A DNA stretch of 64,000 nucleotides. Origin: an uncultured Amphritea sp. (lineage in GTDB: Bacteria; Pseudomonadota; Gammaproteobacteria; Pseudomonadales; Balneatricaceae). The notes below the pieces were generated by a model. The model searched no databases and was not told where the DNA came from. It saw nothing but the letters and a program-made list of their open reading frames with translations. Location of the stretch: the NCBI RefSeq assembly GCF_937127095.1, contig NZ_CAKZLP010000041.1, positions 1 to 64,000 of the forward strand, in the 5' to 3' direction. Shown one piece after another: positions 27,678 through 38,665 of this stretch; within the stretch, counting starts at the first letter, position 1, and each line of letters opens with the position of its first letter. The position numbers and the translations under genes were made by a program.

Positions 27678-29519
27678 TTAAAAGCTATATCGCGCCGAAA
27701 AAGTTAGCAAACGGTTCTGAGTAGTATAGCCGGGATTGGTTCGATACTCCTTGTCGAACAGGTTTTCAATTCGACCGCCGAGTGACCATTCAGGGGTTGC
27801 CTGATAGGTAGTATAGAGGTTTACCAGGGTAAAAGCGGGCAGTGAACTGCTGTTGTCCAAGTTGGTATAGCGCTTACCCTCCCAGATGATTTCACTACCG
27901 GCAGACCATTGGCTGGCAGCGTAGTTAATCTGCCACTTGATGGTGTCCTGCGGCCGGAAACGCAGTTTTTTACCCGTCTCAGCGTCTTTGGCGTTAACGT
28001 ACTGATATGCCAGTGTATGGTTCCAGTGGCCATAACCTATCTGATAACTGGCATCGACGCCTTCGATTTCCGCTTTGTTGGTGTTTTCTACGGTGGTAAA
28101 CGTATCATTTGTGCTGATCAGGTTGCGGACATCTGTTTTGTAGAAGCTGATCTGCCACAGGGCCGAACCGTTGCCTGAAAAACTTAGCTCTGTGGTTTCA
28201 GATTCTTCAGGTTTCAGGTCAGGGTTACCCTGATAACCGAAGCTCAGGGGGTAATACAGGTCATCAAAGGTGGGGGCTTTAAACGCCGTGCCGTGGCTGA
28301 GCGCTACTTTTACTGGCTTGAACTGATAGGCATACCCGGCACTGTAGGTGGTGTTTTCGCCAAACTGCTCGTCGTCAGTGAAACGTCCACTGAGCTCCGC
28401 CTGGTAATTCTCCCCCTCGTGCAGCAGGCCGATAAAGGCTGCTTTTGTTTCACGGCTGGTCACCGTGTAGCTTTCGGTACTCTCACTCAGATCATCATTC
28501 AGATAATCAAGCCCGGCAGAAAGGGTGCTGTTGTTAATATAGACAGTGTTAAGCCAGTTAATCTGTTGGCGTTCAGTGACATAGCGGGAGCCATTCTTAC
28601 GACTGATACCGTTGCCGTAAGTCAGGTTATCATCTTTAACATATGCGGTGCTCAGGGCGCTATCGAAGCGATCACCCGAGTAACTGAGACGAGCAGAGTA
28701 TAGTTCGTTTTCAAAATCGGACTCGTTACCGCCCCAGGTGGTGTCGAACTCACTGTTGCCCTGCCACTTACTCGCTTGCAGGTTAAGACTAATGCGGTCA
28801 GTTAACTGTTGGTCCACCCCAATATTAGCGGACAGGTTGCGGTATCCATCTTTATCAAACTCTGCATCATCTTTGACATCTATACCATCATGATGATCGG
28901 CCGATAATGCAACAGAGAGGCTTCCGTTGTCGCTATAGGGCTGAGAATAGCTGCCGGATAGCTTTTGTGTGCCCTGATCACCCAGAGTAAGGGCAACCGA
29001 ACCTGAGGCCTTTTTGTCACCATTTTTGGTGAAGATCTGAATAATCCCGCCAATCGCATCAGAGCCATAGAGCGCCGAGCGTGGGCCTCTGACAAACTCA
29101 ATTTTTTCAATCTGATCAACCGGAATCAGTTCCAGTCGCGTACCGGCTGCGGTGGGCGTGCCTATGCGGATACCATTCAGAAGAATCAGGGTGTGATCTG
29201 ACTCTGTCCCCCGGGTATAGAGTGCAGCAGCCTGGCCGCGTGCACCGCTGCTGGTGAAGTTTACCCCCGGCAACAGGTTGATCGCTGCTTTGGCGGAGTC
29301 CACCTGGGAGCGCTGTATCTCCTCAGCGGTGACGACTGAAACAGAGGCAATGGTTTCGGTAATCGGTTGTTCGATCAGGTTTGCTGATACGACAATGGTT
29401 TTCAGAGTGTTGTTGTCTGCGGGATAGTTTGCTTCGGTGTTACTGGATTGTGCTGCGGCCGTAGCAAAGATCAGCGAAGTGCCTAAAAGCACAGCCTGAT
29501 AGAGACTGGATCGTTTCAT
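27678..29519 (-). CDS. btuB: BtuB-like TonB-dependent vitamin B12 receptor
   Basis: A 613-residue outer-membrane receptor: signal peptide (cleavage after about 23 residues), a plug domain (about 45-150, with TSSGARGQAAALYTRGTESD and VRGPRSALYGSDAIGGIIQI), and a 22-strand beta-barrel ending in the aromatic C-terminus FSARYSF. The size and the GSDAIGGIIQIFT plug match BtuB. A cobalamin riboswitch lies directly upstream, which strongly supports B12 as substrate. It works with TonB-ExbBD and the BtuF protein encoded 1 kb downstream. Confidence 0.93.
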   Translation of the reverse strand: MKRSSLYQAVLLGTSLIFATAAAQSSNTEANYPADNNTLKTIVVSANLIEQPITETIASVSVVTAEEIQRSQVDSAKAAINLLPGVNFTSSGARGQAAALYTRGTESDHTLILLNGIRIGTPTAAGTRLELIPVDQIEKIEFVRGPRSALYGSDAIGGIIQIFTKNGDKKASGSVALTLGDQGTQKLSGSYSQPYSDNGSLSVALSADHHDGIDVKDDAEFDKDGYRNLSANIGVDQQLTDRISLNLQASKWQGNSEFDTTWGGNESDFENELYSARLSYSGDRFDSALSTAYVKDDNLTYGNGISRKNGSRYVTERQQINWLNTVYINNSTLSAGLDYLNDDLSESTESYTVTSRETKAAFIGLLHEGENYQAELSGRFTDDEQFGENTTYSAGYAYQFKPVKVALSHGTAFKAPTFDDLYYPLSFGYQGNPDLKPEESETTELSFSGNGSALWQISFYKTDVRNLISTNDTFTTVENTNKAEIEGVDASYQIGYGHWNHTLAYQYVNAKDAETGKKLRFRPQDTIKWQINYAASQWSAGSEIIWEGKRYTNLDNSSSLPAFTLVNLYTTYQATPEWSLGGRIENLFDKEYRTNPGYTTQNRLLTFSARYSF

Positions 29520-29570
29520 TGTGTTTCCTGTTTAGCGCACCCACCGTGCACTTAAAGAGTGAACTGACTA

Positions 29571-29772
29571 CTGGCCGGTCTCCGGGCTTGTAACCTGATC
29601 AGTGATTAGCTGATCGTCAGACAACAACTGACGCCTTCCCATGACAGTGGCATATGTCAGTTTTGCGGTTACTTACCGTTGCGGGGGCAGCGCTGGACTT
29701 GCTCGATTAAGGAGCGCACCAGACTTCCCGATTAACCCTGGCTGTAGAATCAGCGTCGGGCACCAGTAGAGC
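29571..29772 (-). promoter_or_regulatory. Cobalamin riboswitch upstream of btuB
   Basis: Minus-strand sequence has the canonical order of an AdoCbl/cobalamin aptamer: GGTGC, TTAATCGGGAA, CTGCCCCCGCAACGGTAAG, the B12-box region GCCACTGTCATGGGAAGGC and AAGCCCGGAGACCGGCC near the 3' end (about 52 bases before the btuB ATG). Excess B12 should lower btuB expression, most likely by blocking translation, since no terminator hairpin precedes the start codon. Confidence 0.94.
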
Positions 29773-29853
29773 GAGGCGCTACTCTAAGTTGCAGTTGCGC
29801 TCTGGTCAAATGAAAATGAGTCAGCTGTCTATGAAGCGTTCTAATCTATTTTT

Positions 29854-30711
29854 TTAGTTAATCTCAGGTATATGTTTTTTGCTGAACTGTGGGGTGCGAT
29901 CCATTGCCTCAGCAACGATGTTGCTGTCCGGCACCAGGTCAACCTTAGGGTCTTTGTTTTCATAGGGCAGGGCGTCCAGCACTATCCTCATCACATTAAG
30001 TCGGGCGCGCTTCTTGTCATCCGACATGATGGTTTTCCAGGGCGCGAATTCGGTATGGGTATAGTGGTACATCGCCTCCTTGGCTTTGGTGTACTCCTTC
30101 CAGCGCTCTACCGATGCCAGATCCATCGGGCTTAGTTTCCAGTGTTTTAGCGGGTCTTCACGGCGTTCGTCGAAGCGTCGTTGTTGCTCACGCTGATTGA
30201 CAGAGAACCAGAATTTGAACAGGCGGAAACCACTCTCCACCAGCATCTGTTCCAGCATCGGCGTATGCTTGAGGAATAGCTTATATTCCTCCTCTGAACA
30301 GAACTCCATCACCCGTTCGACACCGGCCCGGTTGTACCAGGAGCGGTCAAAAAGCACAATTTCTCCGGCGTTTGGCAGGTGTTGCAGGTAGCGCTCGTAG
30401 TACCACTGTCCCTGTTCGGTACTGGAGGGCTTATCCAGTGCCACGATACGGGCGCCCCGGGGGTTGAGGTGCTCAGTAAAACGCTGAATCGCACCGCCTT
30501 TGCCTGCTGCGTCCCGGCCTTCAAATATGATGATGACTTTCTGGCCGGTCTCTTTGATCCAGTTCTGCATTTTCAGCAGTTCGATCTGTAGTTTTTGCTT
30601 CTCTTTCTTATACTTTTTCTTCGACAGCTTGCTGTCGTAAGGGTAATCCTCCCCCAGTCCTTGCGACTGGCGTCGATCGGAAGGGCTCATCTGTGCATGT
30701 TTCTTAGCCAT
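29854..30711 (-). CDS. ppk2: PPK2 family polyphosphate kinase
   Basis: A 285-residue P-loop kinase: Walker A region FEGRDAAGKGGAIQRF, lid segment and Walker B-like IVLFDRSWYNRAGVE, and KFWFSVNQREQQRRF. PPK2 enzymes use polyphosphate to phosphorylate nucleoside di- or monophosphates. Length and a single domain suit class I (NDP kinase activity, making GTP or ATP). Clean GGATC ribosome-binding site before ATG 30711. Stand-alone gene between the riboswitch and panE. Confidence 0.93.
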   Translation of the reverse strand: MAKKHAQMSPSDRRQSQGLGEDYPYDSKLSKKKYKKEKQKLQIELLKMQNWIKETGQKVIIIFEGRDAAGKGGAIQRFTEHLNPRGARIVALDKPSSTEQGQWYYERYLQHLPNAGEIVLFDRSWYNRAGVERVMEFCSEEEYKLFLKHTPMLEQMLVESGFRLFKFWFSVNQREQQRRFDERREDPLKHWKLSPMDLASVERWKEYTKAKEAMYHYTHTEFAPWKTIMSDDKKRARLNVMRIVLDALPYENKDPKVDLVPDSNIVAEAMDRTPQFSKKHIPEIN

Positions 30712-30777
30712 TTAAAGATCCTTGTTATTACCTATAAACATGTTACAGAACTGTTTTTGCGCAGACAAACAGCCCTG

Positions 30778-31680
30778 CTATCGCGCGTCAAAACCCCGTA
30801 TAGCGTCTAACACCAGATGGTTAGCCGGGGTGGCTATGTTGGCCTGGTCAGCGACCCCGCAGAGATAACCGGTGATGGTTTCAATCTCGGTGGGGCGCTT
30901 GTGGCTGACATCCTGTTGCATGGATGAGTGGTTGCTGCCGGTCAGCTCTGCCACATCCCAGGCTTCTTCCATCAGCTTACGCTCAAACAGGGTGATGCCC
31001 AGGGCTCTGGTTACATCATCTACCTCTTTACAGATCTGCGCCATCGCTGCCCGACGGTCGTCATATTTCAACAGCTCGCCATTACGGCAGTTAAACAGCG
31101 CCGTGAGTGGATTGATGGCACAATTAATCGCCAGTTTGCGCCAGAGCACGGTTTCAATATCGGCTGTATGGTGGAGCTGATCATCAACCCCTTGCAGCTC
31201 CTGAAACAGCAGATCGCTGCCACAAGCAGACAATCGGCCGATATGGGTTTCACCAATGCCCGCCCTGATAAGGCTAAAAGGATGATCAAAGTAGGCACCG
31301 TCAGTTGTGCTGCCTGCCCAGATTTCCAGCTGAGGGTGTTCTTCTGTCAGCTGTTGCTGTGGTCCCATGCCATTATGAAGCAACAAGACCCGGGCATTTT
31401 CAGTTAATCGCTGTTTTACTGACCTAAAGGCGTCAGTGACAGCAAATGATTTTGTTGTCAGCAGCAGATGACTGATGGGCGTATCGCTGTTGGCCAGTTC
31501 CGCTTCGGCCACAAAACGCTCGGTGTTTGCGTCATGGCTGATCTGAAAGTGGCCGGTGTCGATGTACTGCGCCAGTTTTTCAGGTGTACGCAGAATCAGA
31601 GTGACCTGGTGACCCGCCTTTTGTAATTTTGCTGCCCAGAGCAGGCCGATCGCGCCCGCGCCCAGAATATGCCAGTGCAT
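30778..31680 (-). CDS. panE: PanE, 2-dehydropantoate 2-reductase
   Basis: A 300-residue ketopantoate reductase: N-terminal Rossmann motif GAGAIGLLWAAKL, the NADPH loop TLILRTPEKL, the hinge KSFAV and C-terminal helical domain with NCAINPLTALF and SSMQQDV. It makes pantoate for pantothenate and coenzyme A. Complete and of normal length. Some PanE-like proteins act on other 2-keto acids, so the exact substrate is inferred. Confidence 0.9.
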   Translation of the reverse strand: MHWHILGAGAIGLLWAAKLQKAGHQVTLILRTPEKLAQYIDTGHFQISHDANTERFVAEAELANSDTPISHLLLTTKSFAVTDAFRSVKQRLTENARVLLLHNGMGPQQQLTEEHPQLEIWAGSTTDGAYFDHPFSLIRAGIGETHIGRLSACGSDLLFQELQGVDDQLHHTADIETVLWRKLAINCAINPLTALFNCRNGELLKYDDRRAAMAQICKEVDDVTRALGITLFERKLMEEAWDVAELTGSNHSSMQQDVSHKRPTEIETITGYLCGVADQANIATPANHLVLDAIRGFDAR

Positions 31681-31799
31681 ATGTTCAGAATCCTATGCTG
31701 AATGGGGTATGTGTATGATCATCATAACGGTATGATAGGCAGGATCAAACGAATTAGACCGCCGGGCGAGCGGCAGTAGTGTTTTAAGGAGTAATTTCG

Positions 31800-32282
31800 A
31801 TGCCATCTTTTGATATTGTTTCTGAGCTGGACATGCATGAAGTCAGTAATGCGGTTGACCAGGCTAACCGGGAACTGGGTACGCGCTATGACTTTAATAA
31901 GGTTGATGCGAAATTTGAACTTGCAGGAGAGGTTATTACCCTGCACGCGGAAGTGGATTTCCAGTTACAACAGATGATGGATATTCTGCGCAACAAGCTG
32001 GTGGGGCGTAAGATCGATATTAAGAGTCTTGATGTCGGCGAACCCCATAAAGCTAATATGCGGGCGCGTCAGCTGGTAACCCTGAAGCAGGGACTGGATC
32101 AGCTGTTTAGTAAGAAAATTGTCAAAATGATTAAAGATAAAAAACTCAAGGTTCAGTCTCAGGTGCAGGGCGATCAGGTGAGGGTGACCGGTAAAAAGCG
32201 GGACGATCTTCAGGAAGTGATGGCGATGCTGCGCGGAGAAGATCTGGAACTGCCACTGCAATATACCAACTTCCGCGATTGA
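31800..32282 (+). CDS. YajQ-family nucleotide-binding protein
   Basis: A 160-residue protein with two ferredoxin-like halves: PSFDIVSELDMHEVSNAVDQ, LDVGEPHKANMRARQLV, and VQGDQVRVTGKKRDDLQ. YajQ family members bind nucleotides such as cyclic di-GMP or GTP and RNA in some species. Strong AAGGAG precedes ATG 31800. Divergent from panE. Confidence 0.93.
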   Translation: MPSFDIVSELDMHEVSNAVDQANRELGTRYDFNKVDAKFELAGEVITLHAEVDFQLQQMMDILRNKLVGRKIDIKSLDVGEPHKANMRARQLVTLKQGLDQLFSKKIVKMIKDKKLKVQSQVQGDQVRVTGKKRDDLQEVMAMLRGEDLELPLQYTNFRD

Positions 32283-32366
32283 TTCTGGTTCTGGTACGGC
32301 AGTATTCAGCTGCCGTTCCTGTTGCTTAGCTAAGATCGGCTAAACGTTACCCAGAAAGGATTTTAA

Positions 32367-33632
32367 GTGGACGCGGTAAAAACTCCGGACAACAAACAAA
32401 ACTGGTTAGACGCGGTATTTAACCGGCGGACACTGATCTGCATCTTTACCGGCTTCTCCTCGGGTATGCCGCTCTATGTGCTGTTTCAGCTGTTACCCGC
32501 TTATCTGCGGGCGGAAGGAGTAGGGCTGAAGGAGATCGGCCTGTTTGCCCTGGTTACCTTCCCCTACACCTGGAAGTTTATGTGGGCGCCGCTGATGGAC
32601 CGCTATATTCCTCCATTCTTGGGGCGCAGGCGTGGCTGGATGATGATTATGCAGCTGGCTTTGCTGGGCTCAATCGCTGGCTTAGGTCTGTTTGATCCGA
32701 CCTTGTCGATTATGAGTATTGCCTACCTGGCGACCGCCGTTGCCCTGTTCAGCGCCAGTCAGGATATCGTCCTGGATGCCTATCGTCGTGAACTGCTGCC
32801 AGAACAGGAGCTGGGTTGGGGTAACTCCGTACACGTGCAGGCTTATCGTATCTCCGGTTTAGTGCCGGGCGCTCTGGGGTTGATTCTCGCGGATATCCTG
32901 CCCTGGAGCAGTGTCTTTATTATCGTTGCGGCGTTTATGTTGCTGGGCGTGATCATGACGCTGGTGGTTAACGAGCCGATCATGGAACCCCGGGCGCCGA
33001 AAACCCTTAAAGAAGCGGTTGTCGAACCGTTCCGCGAATTTATTACCCGGCTGGGGTGGACCGGGGCGCTGCAGATCCTCTGTTTTATGTTTCTCTATAA
33101 ACTGGGTGACAATATGGCCACCGCGTTGTCCACACCCTTCTATATCGATATGGGCTTCAGTCTGACAGAGATCGGAGTGATAGCGAAAGCCTCGGCACTC
33201 TGGGCATCGGTGGTGGGTGGTATTCTCGGCGGCCTGTGGATGATTAAACTGGGTATTAACCGTGCACTGTGGATCTTTGGTGTGGTGCAGGTGGTGACTA
33301 TTCTGGGATTCGCGCTGCTGGCCCAGGCGGGGCCTGACAAACTAGTACTGGCGGTGGTCATCAGTCTCGAGTATCTCGGAGTCGGGTTGGGGACAGCAGC
33401 CTTCACCGCGTTTATTGCCCGTTCTACCAGTATCACCTTTGCCGCCACCCAGTTTGCGCTGTTTACCGCGTTGGCCGCGTTGCCCCGTACTTTCGTCAAT
33501 GCCTTCACCGGTTATGTTGTCGATGCGGTCGGCTGGCATCTGTTCTTTTATATCTGTGCGGTATTGGCGATACCGGGGATGTTGTTGTTACTGAAAGTGG
33601 CTCCCTGGAATGGCGATCAAGTCGCAGAGTGA
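32367..33632 (+). CDS. AmpG-like MFS permease
   Basis: A 421-residue major facilitator protein with 12 or so membrane helices: FTGFSSGMPLYVLFQLLPAYL, FPYTWKFMWAPLMDRY, SASQDIVLDAYRRELL, matching AmpG. AmpG imports 1,6-anhydro-muropeptides for peptidoglycan recycling and beta-lactamase induction. The start is GTG with AGAAAGGA upstream. Substrate not proven, but the DAYRRE and APLMDRY motifs favour AmpG over other MFS families. Confidence 0.85.
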   Translation: MDAVKTPDNKQNWLDAVFNRRTLICIFTGFSSGMPLYVLFQLLPAYLRAEGVGLKEIGLFALVTFPYTWKFMWAPLMDRYIPPFLGRRRGWMMIMQLALLGSIAGLGLFDPTLSIMSIAYLATAVALFSASQDIVLDAYRRELLPEQELGWGNSVHVQAYRISGLVPGALGLILADILPWSSVFIIVAAFMLLGVIMTLVVNEPIMEPRAPKTLKEAVVEPFREFITRLGWTGALQILCFMFLYKLGDNMATALSTPFYIDMGFSLTEIGVIAKASALWASVVGGILGGLWMIKLGINRALWIFGVVQVVTILGFALLAQAGPDKLVLAVVISLEYLGVGLGTAAFTAFIARSTSITFAATQFALFTALAALPRTFVNAFTGYVVDAVGWHLFFYICAVLAIPGMLLLLKVAPWNGDQVAE

Positions 33633-33655
33633 CAATCGACAGGCCGGCATCGACT

Positions 33656-34387
33656 TCAAACTGAAATGGGCCTGTAGGTCAGTTGATACACTTTGCTTTC
33701 GCTATGAAATGCTGCGGGTTGGTGCGTTTCACCGTCACTAGCGCTCTCCGTGTGCATCAGACTGATCTCAAAGTGTGTTGCGTATAACGCGGTAATTTCT
33801 TCATCAATCATATCGGTCGTCTGAAGGCTGCCATTATCGATATCCTCAACGGTAAGCAGAAAAATCTGACTGCTGTGCTCGATAAGTGTTTGTAGCTGGG
33901 CGATATACTGACCCCGGACGGTTTCGGGCAGCGCCGTCAGTGCAGCACGGTCAAAAACGATATCAATCTTGCCCAGATGATGTTTTTGTAATGAGAAAAA
34001 ATCGCCACACCAGATAGTAATCAATCCCGATTGCCAACAGGTGAAATTGCCTTCGCGTGTTTTTTTAACCTTTAAACCGTTCTCCGTGAAAAAGGCTTTC
34101 ACGGCAACAGGACTTAACTCGACACCAACCACCCGGTGCCCCTGGGCTGCAAGCCAGATCATATCCTGGCTCTTGCCACACAGGGGCACCAGCACCCGGC
34201 TACCTTTGGGCAATGACTGCCCGCCCCAGAACCGTGCGAGTAATGGATTGACCAGCAGCTGGTGAAACTCGGTTTGCTTATCTGTCCACATCTGTAACCA
34301 CAGCAGGTTATCCTGCCGTTTGTCGGTATTGGCTGCCGGGAGGGCATCTGAGTGAGCCTGTAGCGCAGTGTCGGGTTTATCGGTCAT
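33656..34387 (-). CDS. tpm: Thiopurine S-methyltransferase family protein
   Basis: About 243 residues with the SAM-dependent TPMT fold: ARFWGGQSLPKGSRVLVPLCGKS, DMIWLAAQGHRVVGVELSP and VFDRAALTALP. Bacterial TPMTs methylate thiopurines, selenium and tellurium oxyanions; the natural substrate here is unknown. ATG 34387 is preferred (AAGAGA five bases upstream) over a start at 34411. The N-terminal 20 residues are extra compared with short bacterial TPMTs. Confidence 0.88.
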   Translation of the reverse strand: MTDKPDTALQAHSDALPAANTDKRQDNLLWLQMWTDKQTEFHQLLVNPLLARFWGGQSLPKGSRVLVPLCGKSQDMIWLAAQGHRVVGVELSPVAVKAFFTENGLKVKKTREGNFTCWQSGLITIWCGDFFSLQKHHLGKIDIVFDRAALTALPETVRGQYIAQLQTLIEHSSQIFLLTVEDIDNGSLQTTDMIDEEITALYATHFEISLMHTESASDGETHQPAAFHSESKVYQLTYRPISV

Positions 34388-35757
<1,370 letters not shown>

Positions 35758-35803
35758 GCATTGGTGCGGTATTCATGAAAATAACCCTGAATTTACATAA
35801 TAG

Positions 35804-36253
35804 ATGAGTATTCGGATAGCAGTTGAAAGTGATGTGCTCCAGATCGCAGATTTGGTTGCTTCATTGTCGCATTTTTACCTCGATGAGCCAGGGCAGGAGC
35901 TGCCGTTCTGGTTTAGGGAGTCGATTACAGAGGCGGCATTTGCTGCCAGGGTTTCCAGTCCTGAATATCTCAATTTCGTTTTTGAAGAAGCAGGAGTACT
36001 CATTGGCTACATCTCTATCAAAGGCGGTAACCATCTTTATCATCTGTTTGTAGCGGAAGCGTTTCAGGGAAGAGGGATCTCTCGTCTATTATGGCTTCAT
36101 GCTAAAGAACGCAGTCAAAGCAAAAGCTTTTCTTTACGCTCATCTCTTTATGCTGTGCCAGTCTATAAACGGTTTGGTTTCGTTGAGTCAGGTCCTGTAG
36201 GCTCAAAAGACGGTATCTCATTTCAGCCAATGGAATTGGATGGTGCGAAATAA
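35804..36253 (+). CDS. GNAT family N-acetyltransferase
   Basis: A 149-residue GNAT domain with motif A (LFVAEAFQGRGISRLLWLHA) that binds acetyl-CoA, and a C-terminal VPVYKRFGFVE motif. The substrate cannot be told. No clear ribosome-binding site before ATG 35804. It sits between two hairpin-repeat clusters, and its base composition is slightly more AT-rich than the flanks, so it may be an acquired gene. Confidence 0.85.
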   Translation: MSIRIAVESDVLQIADLVASLSHFYLDEPGQELPFWFRESITEAAFAARVSSPEYLNFVFEEAGVLIGYISIKGGNHLYHLFVAEAFQGRGISRLLWLHAKERSQSKSFSLRSSLYAVPVYKRFGFVESGPVGSKDGISFQPMELDGAK

Positions 36254-36342
36254 TCGGCGCGAAGGTTCTTATTCTTTTAATAGTAACCTCCTTACAAAGC
36301 TCATCCTTTTAAAAGCCTCCCTATAGTCATAAAGAAGGCTCT

Positions 36343-36452
36343 CCTAGCCACGAGCAAGCGGCGAAGCCGCGTCTAGCAGGAAAGCGAAGCTTTTCGTTCT
36401 AGCCACTGCTTTTATTAGCCACTGCTCTTAGAATTCATCAAGAATTCTAAGA
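36343..36452 (+). repeat. Hairpin-repeat family, locus B (three hairpins)
   Basis: CTAGCCACGAGCAA leads into hairpin GCGGC/GCCGC (36358-36370), spacer TCTAGC, hairpin GAAAGC/GCTTTTC (36380-36395), spacer TTCTAGCCACTGC, a second TTAGCCACTGC and a 9-base stem TTAGAATTC/GAATTCTAA (36428-36450). The right part overlaps the 3' end of the alpha/beta hydrolase gene and supplies its last ten or so codons. Confidence 0.83.
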
Positions 36453-37272
36453 TCGCTTCCCTATGCCGAATCAGGTGTCGGGCTTCCGGCTGGTAGATTA
36501 CCTTAACATTGGCGACATTGGCTTCGAGCCTGTCTTGCGTTGCTTTGGAATCGAGCAGGACATCTTTGCCTGCGACAATGGCCAGCATCGGAGTGCGGAT
36601 GTTTTGCAGGGCTTTATCGCTGAAGATCGGCAGCTTATCCATTCTGGGCCTAACGTGCTGGGTGATCAGCGCGAAGAACTCCCTGAATTTCAGGATAGTA
36701 GGGGATGGGTTTTTCTCTTCGGGACCAAAGATCATTTCACGCACTTTGCGTTTGCCCCATTTGCCTAACAACATCAGCGGCAGTGCTTTGAACAGAAATT
36801 TACGTTGTGGCCCGACACCGCCCGGCACCAGCAGGGCGAGTTTTGTGATTCTTTCCGGCCGTCGGCTGGCGTAGTCGAGTGCCAGCCAGCCGCCCAGTGA
36901 TTCGCCGACCACTGCGGCATTAGAAAGCCCCGTTTCCTGCATCACGTCATCCAGCCACAGGGTGTAGGCATCAGTGTCCAGCGGCAGGCGTTTCTGTGCA
37001 CTCAGGCCGGGTTCGCCGATCATATCGATAGCATAGATGCGAAAATGCTTTGACCACGCCTCGATATCCATAAACCAGGCGGTGGCGTTCGCCATGGCAC
37101 CATGCATCAGCAGCAGAGGTGGCAGCGTTTCATCACCGCAGGTCAGCACATGGGTTTCACCAAACCGGGTGGTTAGTGTTAACTGCTGACAGGCCACCGG
37201 CCAGTGATCGATGAACGTTTGGTAATATTCCTGAACGGCCTGTTCACCCTCAGCTGATTTGTATATCGTCAT
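36415..37272 (-). CDS. Alpha/beta hydrolase
   Basis: A 285-residue alpha/beta-hydrolase fold: oxyanion region LLMHGAMANATAW, nucleophile elbow VVGESLGGW (Ser), acid in the KDVLLDS segment and catalytic His in EARHLIRHRE. Substrate unknown; related proteins are carboxylesterases, haloperoxidase-like or epoxide-type hydrolases. The last ten residues (EFLMNSKSSG) are encoded by the hairpin repeat of locus B. Confidence 0.88.
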   Translation of the reverse strand: MTIYKSAEGEQAVQEYYQTFIDHWPVACQQLTLTTRFGETHVLTCGDETLPPLLLMHGAMANATAWFMDIEAWSKHFRIYAIDMIGEPGLSAQKRLPLDTDAYTLWLDDVMQETGLSNAAVVGESLGGWLALDYASRRPERITKLALLVPGGVGPQRKFLFKALPLMLLGKWGKRKVREMIFGPEEKNPSPTILKFREFFALITQHVRPRMDKLPIFSDKALQNIRTPMLAIVAGKDVLLDSKATQDRLEANVANVKVIYQPEARHLIRHREAILEFLMNSKSSG

Positions 37273-37423
37273 TGCAGATCCATGGTAGTTTGCCGGTGTT
37301 GGTTTGTTCTTCAGCTTACAGGGGAATGACGTTGAAGGTTACTGTAAAAGTGATTGAGGGGTGTTTTAGTGGTTTTTCAAGCAAGCAGATAAGTTGGTGC
37401 TGTGTAGCTAGAGTGCAGAAAAC

Positions 37424-37454
37424 AAAAAAAGCCAGCATCGCTGCTGGCTTTTTT
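37424..37454 (-). terminator. Intrinsic terminator downstream of fabG-like gene
   Basis: GCCAGCA and TGCTGGC pair around a four-base loop with A/T runs on both sides, 20 bases past the fabG-like stop codon. Confidence 0.9.
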
Positions 37455-37473
37455 AGGCGTAACGTGTGGGATA

Positions 37474-38235
37474 TTACACCCGCAGTGCGCCGTCTACTTC
37501 GATGCAACGACCGTTTACGTAGTCGTTTTGCAGGATAAACGCGACAGTGTTGGCGATTTCCTGTGGCTTGCCCAGGCGCTTAGCCGGGATGCCCGCAGCG
37601 ATTTTTTCCAGCGCTTCAGGTTTCATGCTCATTACCATCTCAGTACCGATATAACCCGGTGCGATTGAGGCTGCACGGATACCGTAACGGGCCAGTTCTT
37701 TTGCCCAGGTAACTGCCATCGCTTCTACGCCTGCTTTAGTTGCGGTGTAGTTGGTCTGACCCATGTTGCCGTGACGAGAGATAGAGGAGATGTTGATGAT
37801 GCAGCCTTCGTTGCCCAGTTCGATCATCTTAATAGCCGCTTCACGACCACAGAGGAATGTACCGGTCAGGTTAACATCGATAACCAGGTTCCAGTTGTCC
37901 AGGCTCATCTTGCTGACGACTTCGCCATCTTTGACTTTGATGAACAGACCGTCACGAGTGATACCCGCGTTGTTTACCAGGCCATGCAGGGCACCAAAAT
38001 CTGATGCAACATCGTTGAACAGTTTAACCACAGAGTCTTCATCAGAAACGTTAGCGATGTAGCCACGGGCTTCGACGCCAAACTCCATGCACATGCCAAT
38101 GGTTTCATCCAGGCCTTCCTGATCCAGATCAGCCAGTGCCAGTTTTGCGCCTTTTTCAGCCAGTTCAAGTGCCATAGCACGACCCAGACCACGACCGCCG
38201 CCGGTAATAACGATTACTTTATCTTTCAGTTCCAT
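37474..38235 (-). CDS. FabG-like 3-oxoacyl-ACP reductase (SDR)
   Basis: A 253-residue classical short-chain dehydrogenase: VITGGGRGLGRAMA (NADPH site), NNAGITRD, and the catalytic Ser-Tyr-Lys in ISSISRHGNMGQTNY and TATKAG. The RHGNMGQTNY motif is that of FabG-type reductases that act on 3-oxoacyl thioesters. It lies alone, outside a fab cluster, so it may be a second FabG, for example in hydroxyalkanoate or fatty-acid turnover. Confidence 0.9.
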   Translation of the reverse strand: MELKDKVIVITGGGRGLGRAMALELAEKGAKLALADLDQEGLDETIGMCMEFGVEARGYIANVSDEDSVVKLFNDVASDFGALHGLVNNAGITRDGLFIKVKDGEVVSKMSLDNWNLVIDVNLTGTFLCGREAAIKMIELGNEGCIINISSISRHGNMGQTNYTATKAGVEAMAVTWAKELARYGIRAASIAPGYIGTEMVMSMKPEALEKIAAGIPAKRLGKPQEIANTVAFILQNDYVNGRCIEVDGALRV

Positions 38236-38665
38236 CAGTTTTTACTACCTTATCTTCTATATTTTATTTTCGTTCTTATTATAGCCGTATTTGTGCATTG
38301 CAAAATGCTGTGCGTAAGAACTTATAACGCTTCTGCGTAAAAGTCTACTGCCTAATAGGGCTATTGCTTAATATTCATAATAAACAATGACTTATAATGT
38401 CAATGCTGTGTCCTTTTTTGCTTAAGTGTATGATTGTTAAGTAATAAATTGTGCGCTGTTATTGGTGATTTTTTATAGTTATTTAGTCGTAATGCTGCGA
38501 TAGCGAGTTGTTTTTGTGGGGTTGAAAAAAGAGAAAGAGTCCCTAACTATGTTGAATGTTCAGTGTTTTTTCTGTTTTGCTCATTGTGTCGAGAAACTTC
38601 GTCGTGAGTGACTATTTTTTAGCTGTGCTGACGGATGTAGGTGTCTGACACAGGATTGGAGCATT
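38236..38665. other. AT-rich gene-free stretch before fxsA
   Basis: 430 bases between divergent fabG-like and fxsA genes. AT-rich, with no coding frame of note; it presumably holds both promoters. I see no repeat or hairpin that I can support. Confidence 0.6.
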
